A stretch of 64,000 nt of DNA from Acanthococcus lagerstroemiae. Lineage: Eukaryota > Arthropoda > Insecta > Hemiptera > Eriococcidae. Below, piece after piece: positions 23,686-35,200 of the stretch (position 1 is its first letter; every line of letters starts with the position of its first letter). Location: assembly GCA_031841125.1 (NCBI GenBank), contig CM063113.1, forward strand, positions 38,036,197-38,100,196, given 5' to 3'. Position numbers and translations under genes: made by a program. The notes beneath the pieces were generated by a model. The model had not been told where the DNA came from. It worked only from the letters and a program-made list of their open reading frames with translations, and searched no databases.

Positions 23686-25041
23686 AGGGTGTTTGCCCGC
23701 GCGCAGCGCTGCAAGTACCCTGTTGCAATGGAATTTTCATTTTTTTTTTTCCCCATTAAATACGACTGAATTGTTTACAGCTTATAGTTCAGTTGCGTTC
23801 TCTGTCAACGGTTGCCATCTATCAATAAATCGGTTTACTATCTCTCTATTATGAAAGTACAAAGTATCCTCTTGGTTACGCAGTTATGCTTTTGATTTAC
23901 GAATACAATTTGTTTACATTTTATTTCGTTATTTCGTATTTTACTCATGACAGTATTGTACGACTCGTACTTTTCTACAAAAGGAACTATTTCCTCGAAG
24001 AAAGTGAAGCCATTAACTGGATTTAGAAGAGGTAAGTGTATATATTGTTTGTTTGTATGAAATGGGTTCTCAGTTGAATTAGCATATAATATATTTGAAT
24101 CAAAACCAAGTACATGCAACATTCTGTGGAAATTTTCCAAGGAATAATGCGATGTGAGTTATGTCTCATAAATATGTTAGCAGTATTAAGCAAGTGGTAA
24201 TTTTGGTATTCTGTTTCAGGTCTTTCACAAATATTTTGTTTCTCATTTGACTATGTACCTTTGTCTTTTCGTTATCAGGAACAAGGAATCATCCAAAACT
24301 GTCAACGTGCCTTCAACCACAAATTTGAACTTCTATTATAATTGTTTAGTGTAATTAACGAAAAACGTGAATAAATAATTGGCAGATCACGTTTTCTTTT
24401 TGAAATGAAAGATTATCTTTCTCGCATTCAAACGGTTCACGAATATTTCACGCCTTGTGTGACCAGGAGTGGAGCATGGGCTAAAATGTCTTTGCATCTT
24501 ATAAACATTGTAATGAGGAGTAAGAACACATTAATATGCGTTTTCTGAAGCGAGAACACAACTTTATTTGAATCAAAGTAAAATTCCTCGTTCATTTGAA
24601 TCAAAGCAAAATTCCTGCCCCTCTTTGAATTGTTATCAGTAGTTATCAGTTCATATTCATTGAAACTCGTGAGCTCGTGAGTTTGAAATTCCTTGGATTT
24701 ATGTCCTTTGAATTTATTTGTCTTGTAAAGGTAGAGTGTTTCATTTCTGCTTGCCGCTTCGAATGAATTAAACGGAAAATGGAAATGTATTCCAGTATGT
24801 TCTGTGTTGATCAGTCTGCTGCGTGATTGCAGTCTGCAGCTTCACAGTTTGAAGCCTTGAACTTCCATGATGTGCGTGTAGCGTCATCAGCTTTCATGTT
24901 CCGGGGAAAAAGAAAACGTTAGTGACGTGAAATCACCTTCGCTTATCAAAAAATACCTATATTCTACACTAGCACTTCTACAATTTGCACAGTCCCAATG
25001 GCAAACACCCTGTTACTACCTTGCGATCCGCAAGGTCGCCC
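23686..25041. mobile_element. 1.36-kb insertion of unknown type in RTE relic
   Basis: The RT frame on either side joins naturally (…KITK | IYNILDAQQPVKQAGF…) when this segment is left out, and TTTTT flanks both ends. AGGGTGTTTGCC at the left end recurs inverted near 24,999-25,010, next to an ACCTTGCG/CGCAAGGT palindrome. A 100-codon minus frame (23,838-24,140) is open but matches no family I know. Class uncertain. Confidence 0.45.
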
Positions 25042-25649
25042 GTTTTTGGTTATTTTCATAAATAGCTTACAAATATTCGATGAGAGGTTGATAAGCCAAT
25101 AGTTATTTATGTCCAATCTGTCCCCCTCTTTGTGTAAAAGAATTATTTCTGATGAGTACCACTGATTAGGTGAGCGACCCGTGGAGAGAATGTAGTTAAA
25201 TAGTGAGGCCAGTGGGCGTGCGTTTAGGTATCTATACCAGAAAGTCTTAAGCACCATGCTGATTTTTTCCATTGTCGCATCGAATGATTTCCCAATTTAG
25301 GAGATCTTTGACCTCGGCTTTCCTGTGGACTGAAATCTATTTGTTTTTGTGGGTCCCCTTGGGTGTATCTGATGGTGCCCTGATTTTGCGATTTACAGGT
25401 ATTTTCAGCTTGCACCTGACTGGACGGTGGTCTGATGAGAATTGCGACCCCTAAGTCTTCTACAATAATACTTATCCAATCAGTTATAGTGCGGTCGATT
25501 TCGTTTTTGGTAATTCCGTCGGGTAACTTTCACGTCCATTTTTTATTTAGTCATTTCTGAAAGAATGTATTATAGCCAGCTTGAGGTTATGTTCGTTGAT
25601 GAACTTAATTAGCTTGTTACCACTTTTTTGCGAATGATGATGAAGTATA

Positions 25650-26180
25650 TTTTTTAGTCTCTCGAATAGTAGGGTGTGCCTCCCCATTTTTCCTTCTCTT
25701 GTGCTAATCTTTTCATTTCTGAGAGAGATTTACACCTTGTGTTCATCATTATCTGTCCTTCATACCTCATTCTTTGCCTTCCTGTCCAGTTCTCTTCTTC
25801 AACCATTCCCTTCAAAAGTAGGTAATGACAATATAATGACAATATCCCTAGATGTTTCACTATTATGACCTATAATTTTAACTACAGTTATTATTATATT
25901 CCAAATGTCTCCTTCCTTGTTCTATTCGCATCAATGCTTCCTCATTCCGGATTTCTTCTGTCTATTTGATTTTCAACATTCTCGGATAACCCTACATTTC
26001 ATATCCTATTTCTTTCTTGTGTTCCTATTGTCCAGGTCTCACATTCCCCTAAATATGTCTCCTTTTTTAAAAAAAGCTCTCTTAGCTTGTTCTATTCTGC
26101 TCTTTATTATATCTTTCGTTATCAGACTACCGAAGTATTTAAATTCCTTTACTATCTTTATTTTAGTTCAAACAAATTAG
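25650..26180 (-). pseudogene. RTE-like LINE 3' coding fragment
   Basis: On the minus strand it encodes the ORF2 C-terminal portion: KEFKYFGSLITKD, a thumb segment (RIEQAKRAFFKK), then RQRMRYEGQIMMNTRCKS and SEMKRLAQEKEKW, the usual end of RTE-type proteins. Frames are broken. It is homologous to 35,690-36,180, upstream of gene 1, so it predates the duplication of these blocks. Confidence 0.65.
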
Positions 26181-26439
26181 ATTTTAAAAAGTAGTTTTGA
26201 CGGAAGAAACGGGTAATAAGTGGGAGTTTGCCGAAAATGATAGAGGTGGTATTCTCAACTAGAATACTAAAAGTCCCTCACCCTATTCTGTTAGCTAATC
26301 TTTTTGGGGAGCTCGAAATTCTCTAAAATCGTGTTTGTTTGTTTGTTTTTTTCTTTATTTAAAAATCAAAAGTACAATGATATAGTATGAAAAAATAAAA
26401 AAGATTTTAACCAAAAATGCCTGTACACTAAATTCTCTG

Positions 26440-28440
26440 TGTAAATGGTCTCCAGCTCTCTAGTCCTTCATTTGTACCTAGTACATACCGTAGAAAAACG
26501 TCAAAAATAGAAGGTTCAAAGTGACTCTTCCGAGCAATACAGTTCAACAAAGTCCTTATGGGGTTCCCATTTTATGGGATTTCGAGAATAGGGTGAACTG
26601 ATTATACACATTCGATTCTTTACCTCCGTAGCCTTCCATCCCTGGGTAGTTTTCGTACCCTCTCAACTCCACCCCTTGAATACCACATATGTGAATTTGT
26701 GTGTTTTATGTTTCCGTCGTGGGGCGAGGGAGGGAGAATTTTCGAGCTGATACGGTTAAAAAATTCTATCAGAATATCTGTTATTGAATTTTTCAGGACT
26801 ACGAATTCAATTTTGATATCAATCAGTTTGTCCTAGGTTGAAAATTGTGACGTCAAGGGTGGGGCCAATGTCAAAATTGTCATAAAAATTAGAATTCGGG
26901 TACAAAATACAGGGTTTTCTAGGTCACTGAATTCATTTATTATATTATTTCGACTCACTCTATTTTTGTAACAGACGGAATCTAGAAGGAAGAGAATGGG
27001 GGAAAATAATAAGAAATATAATACATCAATCATTTCTAGGGTTTTTGGGTCCACTTAATTCATTTTTTATGCTGATTACCTCCAAATTGAAAATTGTGAC
27101 ATTTAGTGGGGAGGCCAAGATTAAAAATGTTCTAAAATGCAATATGGTGTCACATTTAGGGGTTCCAAGGTCACTTGATTAAATTTGTACATTATTTGAC
27201 AATATTTCAGGGAACTGACATCTGAGATGAGGGGAGGAATAAACTGTAAGATGGTTAAAAATACAACACACGTACATATTTACTCTAAATTTATCTGTGC
27301 CATTAAGGCCTTGACTAAATTTTGAAGAAAAAAAATACATTACACTCATTATCTGTTGGGTTTAGTAGTGGCTGAATTCTTTCTCAATACCAAATGCAAG
27401 TCACCTTGAAAAATTTGGCGCTATGGTAAAGGGTGTGGGTCAGCTTTATCATAATAGGAGTATAAATTGTTAATACGTACCGAGCACATTCGTTTTTTCC
27501 CACGCAAAAATCCAGTCAAAATAATATAAAAATTAATTATGTGTTCTTGAAACCCCCTTAATTTGATACCATAGTATGGTATTCTAGAACAAGCTTAACC
27601 TTGGTCCCCGGTCCTGGTGTCACAGTTTTCAATTTGAGAGTACACTACATCAAAAATGAATTAAGTGATCCCAAAAACCCGAGAAGTGATTGATATATTG
27701 TATTTCTTATTATTTGCCCCCATACTCTTCCTTCTAGATTCCTTCTGTTATAAAAATAGAGTCAAAATAGTATAGTAAATGAATTCAGTGATTTTAAAAC
27801 CCCTATATTTGCAACTTATACCAGGGGTTACAAACAAAAACTGTTCAAGGACCCCTTATGTATACTCGTATAATGCATTTAAATATACTTCAAATTTTCT
27901 AAAACTGTCAAATTCCTGACGAACGAAACATTTTCGGATCAGCTCGCGGACGGGGTCCGCGGACCACCTGTTGGGAACCACTGACTTATACTATTGTAGT
28001 TAATGAGAATTTGGACATTGACCCCCACCTTTGGCGTCACGGTTTTTAACTCAGGGCAAACTGATTGATACCAAAATTGAATTCGAGGTCCTCGAATACC
28101 TTACAACTATAGAATTTTTGTATACTTTATCAGCTCGAGAACTCCCCCAATATACTATGTGTTTAAACCATCGAAACACGAAACCCCCAATTCACACGTG
28201 TGGTATCCAATAGGTGTGGTTGAAAGAGGACAACGACTACTCAGAGGTAGAAAGCTACGATGTGAAATGTGAGCTCCTCTCTTGTTCTCAAAATGACATA
28301 AAATGAGAACTCCATTAGACCCATGTTAAACTGTGTTGTTTGAACAGACCATTTTGAACTTTCTATTTCTGACGTTTCTGGGGTAGATACAAATAATAAA
28401 ACACTAACTAGAAAACTAGAAATAATTTGTACAGAGGACA
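26440..28440. repeat. Large imperfect inverted repeat (about 2 kb)
   Basis: The left arm (about 26,440-27,200) is the reverse complement of the right arm (about 27,530-28,440). For example, GAAATATAATACATCAATC at 27,012 pairs with GATTGATATATTGTATTTC at 27,687, and the ends pair around 26,500 and 28,370. The spacer is about 330 bp. A third copy, in right-arm orientation, lies at 36,590-37,590. It holds no coding frame. Confidence 0.75.
27822..27983. mobile_element. hAT-type MITE, 162 bp
   Basis: Ends CAGGGGTTACAAAC and (reverse complement) CAGTGGTTCCCAAC, with perfect 8-bp flanks ACTTATAC (27,814-27,821 and 27,984-27,991). The paralogous site near 36,890 lacks it. Confidence 0.82.
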
Positions 28441-28602
28441 TCTTTATCTCTTCTTTAAAAAAAAAAAAAATAAATAAAAAAAAAAATAGCGTTTGAGATT
28501 ATTAAAGAAAGAAAGAAAGAAAGAAATGAAAAAAGAGTTTGGAGAGGTTTGAACGTCCCAAAAAATTAGCCTAATGAGTAGGGGTGTACTCGCTTTAGCG
28601 TT

Positions 28603-28820
28603 AAGGGGTCTGGTTGCCCGAGTGGATAGCGCGCTGGTCTCGAAATCCGGAGGACCCGGTTTCAAGCCCACGTAGCAACTCGCTACATTTCGACCTAAGC
28701 CGATTCTTCGGCAAGATGAGAAGAGGGCTAAGACAGCCCTATCAGCCTCCCCGACGTCTCTGAGGTAATGCTCGAAAGGGCGGATTTCAGGGCTCGAGTT
28801 CAGAGTAAAATTAGAAAAGA
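28603..28820 (+). mobile_element. tRNA-derived SINE, copy 1
   Basis: The head resembles a tRNA: GGTCTGGTTGCCCGAGTGG (box A-like) and GGTTTCAAGCC (box B-like). A body follows with CGCTACATTTCGACC, ATGCTCGAAAGGGCGGAT and AGAGTAAAATTAGAAAAG. The same body occurs in inverse at 44,304-44,502. The head does not fold as a full intact tRNA. Confidence 0.7.
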
Positions 28821-29461
28821 AGGGGTGAGAATTTTCAGTTAGTTGGGACACCGCCCTCAATAATTTTCAGGGAACTCCCGCTTGTTACTTATATTTTCCT
28901 CTGAATTTACTTATTTGCTTAAAAGTGGCATCGGAGATAATATGTGATCATCCAATGATTAGACATTTTCCTACAGAAAGCGCGGGCCCTGATTTTGGTA
29001 CAGAGTTGATGAAAATGTTGCCGAACAAGTCATTTCAAGGCGTAGTACATTACGGCCTTGTGTCTTCGGAAGGGTGGGAGGGTTACACACCCAGACCATT
29101 TTCGCAGACTGCAAACTTAGCTAAGTTAGAGGAAAATTGAACTACATGAAATCGGCGGAAGGCGACTGCATATTACATCTCCCCCCCTCCCCCCCCCCCC
29201 CAAAAAAAAAAAATCAGGAGCTGGGTTTCAAGACTTTCTTTTATTATGACTTTATGACTGTATCTTACGAATGGAAAATAGTAGAAAAGTTCGGGTGGAT
29301 TCCTTGAAAAGCAGAAACTTTGGATACGGTAATTCAAATGATACCTGGTTTCTGACTTATAACGTTTTTTTTTTCTAAAATAAACCTAAATCATAAGAGA
29401 AGAATTTCGGAAGAATGCCATCACTCAAATTAACATGGTGAGATGTGACTGTGCCCCTAAA

Positions 29462-29912
29462 CTATCAGTGATGATAAGTCAGCCAGAAGCTATAAGATTT
29501 AAGGCATGAGCTGAAGATTTTTGGGCAATTAAGTCAGATATAAGTTCAAGACAGATGTGCTGTAAGCTATAAGCCTTAAGCATGAGCAATATTTTTTCGG
29601 CTGATTTTTTGACTGATTTACGATATTTTTGCATTTTCTTACATCAGAGAACAATTTTAATATTTTGTTTTTCACTAGTTTCCAATTCCATTTTTTTGTT
29701 TCTCAAATCCGAGGGGGAAATGTTTCGAGAAGAGTCGTGATTGAATAGATTTCAGATGAAGATTTTTTATAAGCCATAAGTTTAAGCTATAAGCCATAAG
29801 CTGCTTAAGCCGATCACCGCATAAACTATAAGCATCAGGTATATTTTCAAGGTTGTAAGCAAATGCCATAAGTGTCAGCTTTATTGATTGGCTTATGTAT
29901 CATCCCTAGTTG
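29462..29912. mobile_element. Probable MITE with AAGCTATAAGCC motifs
   Basis: Ends CAGTGATGATAAGTCAGCC and (reverse complement) TAGGGATGATACATAAGCC resemble each other, and AGCTATAAGCC-type motifs recur inside in both directions, as in subterminal transposase sites. No clear target duplication. Confidence 0.4.
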
Positions 29913-30086
29913 TAACACTGTTTCCAAGAAATAATGACGTTAGGTGCACAACTATACAAGTGTAACTTATCTTCATAACATTTTTGAGATTGTAGTGTTA
30001 TGATAAATTTTCAAAACACTGTTTAGTGACTTCTATTTGAGAAAAATTATGATAGTCTTACCCATAAAAATATAAATAATTCCGAG

Positions 30087-30461
30087 CAGTGGCGTAGCGG
30101 GGGGGGGATTAGGGAATGACTCACCCCCTTCCTCCCCCTTGAGATGAGAATTTTTTATATGCTGGCAGTATCACAGAAAATGCGCGAAATGAAATTTAAA
30201 TTCAGGTGCATAATTGAAGTTGATAAGCACAACATACTGATACGTCAATGTAAAAACATATACAGTTCATATTAGGTATACTCCCCTCCTTCCCCGATCA
30301 GTTGGCGAATTCTTGATCTTCTTTAAAGTCAGAATGCATATCAAGGGACAGATTGAATGACTAAACACTGTCTAGGCGGCTAACTGCAGTCAAATAAAAT
30401 CTGGTATTAAAAATGTTGCTCATCCCCCCCCCCTTTTAAAAAAATCCTAGTTACGCCACTG
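30087..30461. mobile_element. hAT-type MITE (CAGTGGCGTAGC family)
   Basis: Inverted ends CAGTGGCGTAGC / GTTACGCCACTG; flanks ATTCCGAG and ATTTCGAG differ at one base. The paralogous empty site is a single AATTTCGAGTTGATTT at 38,131. The interior is homologous to the MITE at 60,680. Confidence 0.82.
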
Positions 30462-31145
30462 ATTTCGAGTTGATTTATGAAAGGGGAAAATCACCATTTC
30501 CGATATTTAATAGTTTTCTTTCAAACCGACGATAAAAAGTCTTATTTTTCTACTTCTATTGATATGGATATCCACCCTTCAACTTCAAGTTCTTAGTTGG
30601 CAAATTTGGACCCTGTATTCTTTCTGTAAAAATGGCATTACGAGCTTTTGACAGTACAAGGTATTCTACCGAGAAGTCTGGGCATTTTTCAACAGTGAAT
30701 TTTTCTCTACATACTTAGATATCAGTACCGCAGCTAAGCCATCGGAAAAAAGGAGGTTACAAATTGGGGAAGAAAAAAAGCTTGAAACGCGTGTTTGCGA
30801 GGAAACATTTTTGAATTTTCGGTTTTCGGCAAATTTATGCAATGAAGTGAAGTTCCTCACCTAAGGGAAAGGTTTACACTCCCAAAACTCCCTCTGTAGC
30901 TAACTGCCCTGGTAGATTTTCATTTATACTTTCAGAGATAGGGACTCTTAAAAAAATATACTAGGAGTACACTGACTAATGTTTCTTGTACAAAATTATC
31001 TATGAAACATTAAATGTCAGATTCATGCGGTCTTATCTCTAATTTTTGTAAGTATTATTCAACAAGTGCGTTCATGCTTACGAATTGAAGCGTAAAGTAA
31101 GGGCACACGCTACGAAGTCAGATCACGTCAGTGTTTCACAATTTT

Positions 31146-31151
31146 TTTATT
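31146..31151 (-). terminator. Poly(A) signal of gene 1
   Basis: AATAAA on the minus strand about 70 bases past the stop codon, at the end of a 3' UTR closely conserved with gene 2. Confidence 0.55.
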
Positions 31152-31220
31152 GGTTCATAAAATATGCCATAAAACGTACAACACTAATATTGTAATCATT
31201 AATATATCAAGTATACCACG

Positions 31221-31411
31221 TCATTGCGCTCCGCAGGTTTCCCGGCAACTTTCTTCCGATATGAAACAATTTTCAGGATCGTCTGCGGGTAAGTTATCTG
31301 GTATGCATGCTTCAAACATGAAACATGCGTTGAAAGAAATATCATAGAACCAGCGTATCTCGAATTCCTGACTTGAGCACATTTCCATTGGGGGCGCAGA
31401 GGAGCACCGTG
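31221..31411 (-). CDS. Kunitz-like secreted protein, gene 1, exon 2 (mature domain)
   Basis: Terminal coding exon of an 86-residue protein. The acceptor reads TTTCAG before CACGGTGC, and the split codon joins exon 1 (donor at 35,012) in phase 1; the frame then stays open to TGA at 31,221-31,223. The exon gives Cys at residues 26, 35, 53, 59, 72, 79 and 83, with RWFYD before the third Cys, F between the third and fourth, and C-x3-C at the end. This matches the Kunitz/BPTI layout (C-x8-C, aromatic strand, C-x3-C). The third-to-fourth Cys spacing is 5 instead of 7, and a seventh Cys (72) is extra. The residue after the second Cys, the P1 site of classic inhibitors, is Ser, so trypsin inhibition is unlikely. 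Inferred role: secreted disulfide-rich peptide (salivary, venom, immune or protease-related); the target is unknown. A distant non-Kunitz Cys fold remains possible. Confidence 0.72.
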
Positions 31412-32362
31412 CTGAAACACGTGCGAATAGTAAATATTTCCAAGAATGTAAACGAGGGTGTACTTATCAACTTTGATCTGAGGAAAGTTCAGTGATTTTT
31501 CTTCGAAAAGTACTTCGGTTAGGCTCTTCGGTTCTGAGCTTTGACGACTCTGGGAGTGGTCTGCCTCTTCTCATTTGACGCCAAATGCTGGTATACCCTT
31601 GTCGTAATTAGGCCAGGCCAGTGGCCGATGAGAGAGTGTTCGACGGTTACCGAAGATAACCTTTTACCTCACTGCATACGGATGACGTTCGCCTTTCTGT
31701 TGCCGTCCTTTTTTTGATGACTAATGGTGACTACACAATTGTGAGCCTCATAGTACGTAACTGCAATACCTCCTATCTACAGTTTAACTATGTACACTGA
31801 GAGAAGCGCATTTTGTGGAAACGGTACTGGTTACCATAAAATCAAATAATCGGGACCGAATATTGAAACTAGAGAACCGTACCATAAAGTGGGGCTACTT
31901 AGAACAGCGGTACTTTTTCACTTTAGCGCGCGCTGGTTGTGCAGTCTGAACTATTTTCTCGCGTTCCTTCGACACCAGTTAACTAGGCAATTCGGGCCGG
32001 GTGTAGCGCTAGTATCGCGAACAACAAAAACGGGACAATTGGTGGGCGGAAGCTTTCCTTAAATCGATCGAAATCAATTTTTATGAGAGAAGATAACTTA
32101 TAGGAAATTTTACACTCTACAAATTTTGTTATTTTAATGTTTCCGCTAAATAGCTTCGTTCTCGACTTATTTTGAGATAACTCAATTAACATTCAAATAT
32201 AGGAAAACAGTCCTGATCCCGGTTTCAATTTTGTTGATTGTAGCGCTCCTAACGAATTCTCGGCTCACATTGAAAACAATAGTAGATTATGCATAAGCGA
32301 TTTGCGAGTGCGGCAAGGGGCACGAGCAGAAGCACTCACTGAACGCACTAATCGCGTTAGTT

Positions 32363-33667
32363 ACTTTTTACAATACATGATCGGAAAGACAATGTTTACT
32401 TTAGTATTTTGTAAGTGGAAAGCAGCACTTTTCATTGACAAATCAGATGTAAACATAACCTTGATATAAAGTAAACGTGCCTCAATGTAAAAACATGAGT
32501 CACATTTTTACATGCGGGCACGTTTACCAACCGACACAACGGAGCAATACCAAGAATACTGACGGATGCCAAGAATGGCTGACTAATGCCGAGAATGTTA
32601 TTATTACGACACGTTATCATTGCAGTTGTTGCCTTTTTATATTATTCGCTGTCCAAACTGTAGGTTTCCTTTCAGTTGGGAAAATGCACATGCTGAATTT
32701 TTTGGCGTTGCTTTTTTGAGAAAGCTGTTAATGTTTTCTCTTTCTGATCATGTATTGTAAAAAATATCTTACAAAACAAGAGCCAAAAGTAAGTTTACCT
32801 GACTCGGGAATTGCGCACTCACTATGCTCATCTGCAAACTTTCCCTCATATGTAAACACTCACTTTTGACTCTTGGTGTGTAAAATACTATTTTACAACA
32901 AATATTTTGAAAGAAAATGCCAAATTACTTAGCTTTGTTTTCACCTCCTCCTCAGATCTAATGCAATGGCTTTATCAGTATAGTACAATAGCAGAAATAT
33001 TAGCGCTATCTGTAGCAGTGTCTCAGTTTCCGCACTAGACCGCATTTCTAAACATTTCTGCTATACATTAAAAGTTGAATGCACTGCCCACTGGCAAGGA
33101 TCTGTTTTCCAAATGCTAAAATTGCGATATATGATGCGCTTTCAGAATAAGCATTAAGAAACAGTATATTATACGGCAAGAGTCAAAAGTGAGTGTTTAC
33201 ATGCGAGTGAGCAATTCCCAAGTCATGTAAACTCACTTTTGGCTCTTGTTTTGTAAGATATTATTTACAATACATGATCAGAAAGGGAAAACATTAACAG
33301 CTTTATCCAAAAAGTAACACCAAAAAATTCAGCATGTGCATTTTCTCAACTGAAAGGAAACCTATATGTATAGTTTGGACAGCAAATAATATCAAAAAGC
33401 AACAATTGCAATTATAATGTAATACGTAATAACATCTTTGGCATTAGTTGGCCATTCTCGGCATTCGTTGGCATTCTTAGTGTCGCTCTGTCGTGTTGGT
33501 TGGTAAACGTGCCTGCATGTAAAAATGTGACTCATGTTTTTACATTGAGGCACGTTTACTTTACATCGAGGTTATGTTTCTATCTGATTTGTCAATGGAA
33601 AGTACTGCTTTCCACTTGCAAAATACTAAAGTAAACATCGTCTGTCTGATCATTTATTGTAAAAAGT
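32363..33667. repeat. 1.3-kb element with about 0.5-kb inverted arms
   Basis: Left arm 32,363 to about 32,880 and right arm about 33,177-33,667 are inverted copies (ends ACTTTTTACAATA). Shared inner blocks include TAAACGTGCCTCAATGTAAA and CACTCACTTTTGAC. The spacer is about 300 bp. It is absent from the matching point of block 2 and sits in the gene 1 intron. No clear target duplication and no coding frame; possibly a foldback or long-TIR element. Confidence 0.7.
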
Positions 33668-34995
33668 CTTATCAGTTCTCTGGAATGTTTACACCTATTT
33701 GTGGAAATATGTGTTATAGAAATTTATTGTGATTTTGTATTGAAATTTATGACTGCGGAAACTTCAAAGTACTTATAAAAAATTAATTTTTACCTCTTTG
33801 TGGTAAGTAATATTTCTCATGAATTAGTACATCCCTCGAGTATAGAATGTCGTGAATTAAAAATTTTCAACATTAATTAACAATCTTGTATAATTAGTTT
33901 TCTGACAGTGGCTGCTCTGAACCATATATAAGCAAATAATTACAGATTATTTGCAAAGCTAGATCGAAAGTACAAGAAATGAAAAGGCTTGTAAGAATAG
34001 GAAGAAACTTTATAGAACCCCTACTAAGAGTTTACAAAAGGAAGAAGGTCTTTGTTGAGGGAAAAGAAGTTTTTTTATCGTTGTGAATAATGTTGTTTTT
34101 TTTTGTTTTGTTTTTTTTTTGTAATATTTTCCACCAATATTCAAATAGCGTTCTTTCTTTAATAAAGTTTATTGATCTTCCCTTCATGACTTGATGGATT
34201 TTTATGAAACTTTGTTGGTAGAGTCCTGAAAGTGCATTATTTTGATTCTTGCCGTCGCCGAATCTTCATATGTAACAGGAGAAAAGTGTTCAAAAAAGCC
34301 CCGCAACCAAGGTAACTTTGAACATATACCTATCCTTTATAGGTATTGAGCTGTACACTTTGAGAAGCAAGTTGTAAGATGTTTCAAAACATAAATTGAT
34401 AGCAAGAACTAGAATTGAAATTATGGTTTGAACACTTTTTCATTACAATCAGTGTAGCCATACTCACAACGCAAAATATAGTAAAATATAGCGGGAAATG
34501 TTCAGTAGCCCCACTGTATGGTAGGTAGTATTACATAATTTCATTGCTTTGAGAAACGAGTATATGAAAATTGATGAAAGAAAAAAAAACAGATGGCAGT
34601 AAAGTTTGCGTGCTTAGTTTCCTGTATTACTTAGCAATTCCAGCAATTCCAATGTGACTGATAATCAATAATTACCTAACCAGTATGGTCACGGTGTTGT
34701 ACAAAATTAGCTCATTTTAATGCGTTTGGTTCCGATTCCATAATGAAGTAACTGATTACTAAGCTTGATAGATTCATTATACTTGATTTGAGCATTAGCT
34801 ATACCATTTTAGATTTCATTGCGGTTTTTTTTTTTTCGTATTCTACTTACGTAACTCATATGTTCTCCTGAATGATGATTTAGTGCTACATTGCTTCTGA
34901 CGAGACTATTACTTTAAATTTTTCTCAGCATCTATCAGCAGTTCCCGACACTAATAGTCACTGACAAAACAAAACAATTTAGAGTAGTAGTATAT
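33668..34995. other. Gene 1 intron, nothing coding
   Basis: Alignable with the gene 2 intron (for example TTTACACCTATTTGTGGAAATATG and the TTACAATCAGTGTAG stretch). No exon was recognised between exon 1 and exon 2. Confidence 0.5.
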
Positions 34996-35012
34996 TCATA
35001 GCATATAGCTAC

Positions 35013-35082
35013 CTGGAGCTTCAGCATTAGTGGTAGCAGCCACTACGACGCAAACTAGAGTAACAAACGCCAACGTTTTCAT
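35013..35082 (-). CDS. Kunitz-like gene 1, exon 1 (signal peptide)
   Basis: Encodes 23 residues plus the first base of the next codon, ending at a CAG/GTAGCT donor. The start MKTLAFVTL is followed by a Val-rich hydrophobic core and a likely cleavage after TTNA. The frame is open further upstream, but this Met is preferred because it begins a typical signal peptide and paralog 2 (43,711) starts at the same place. The intron to exon 2 is about 3.6 kb and holds the 1.3-kb inverted repeat at 32.4-33.7 kb. The coding sequence is roughly 80% identical to exon 1 of gene 2 by hand alignment. Confidence 0.75.
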
Positions 35083-35200
35083 GACTGCTTCAAGAAATAA
35101 GAACTTTGTACTTCGAAATAAACGCTGATATTTAATGGTTACACCCTGTACCAAATCTTGTGGAAAAACTTGAATAAATACTCCTCCGACACAGTCGCTC
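35083..35200 (-). promoter_or_regulatory. 5' flank of gene 1, conserved with gene 2
   Basis: On the minus strand the block GGAGTATTTATTCAA lies about 100 bases before the ATG and is repeated at the matching distance before gene 2 (about 43,800-43,820), followed in both by a TTTTCCAC stretch. It may be an AT-rich core promoter. No perfect TATA box was seen. Confidence 0.3.

Larger units (their letters stand above)
22101..25628 (-). pseudogene. RTE-like LINE, minus strand, interrupted
   Basis: Reading on the minus strand: end of an endonuclease (SSDHRPVRCKL near 25,430), RT N-terminal part (QWYSSEIILLHKEGDRLDIN at about 25,150), a 1.36-kb insertion, RT palm (FVDFNKAFN..., 23,500), a MITE, the catalytic box NNLQFADDIAIIA (22,940-22,975), thumb with LTYKAQTWACTKK and C-terminal KRKPGRPVTRWADEI. 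The 3' end is an A-rich stretch near 22,101-22,115. Flanks CGCAAATGAT (22,091) and TGCGAATGAT (25,629) look like a target duplication, and 35,665-35,680 has the matching empty site. Multiple stops show it is dead. Confidence 0.78.

Noticed and set aside
23838..24140. 100-codon minus frame as a host exon
   Set aside because: It lies in an insertion within an RTE relic and has no recognisable domain. Kept only as part of an unknown insertion.
28611..28685. A functional tRNA gene
   Set aside because: Boxes are tRNA-like, but the stems do not pair well and the sequence continues into a repeat body also found at 44.3 kb, so it is a SINE head.
31199..31420. 73-codon minus frame over gene 1 exon 2
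   Set aside because: It is shifted relative to the frame that carries the Cys pattern; joining exon 1 in phase 1 selects the other frame.
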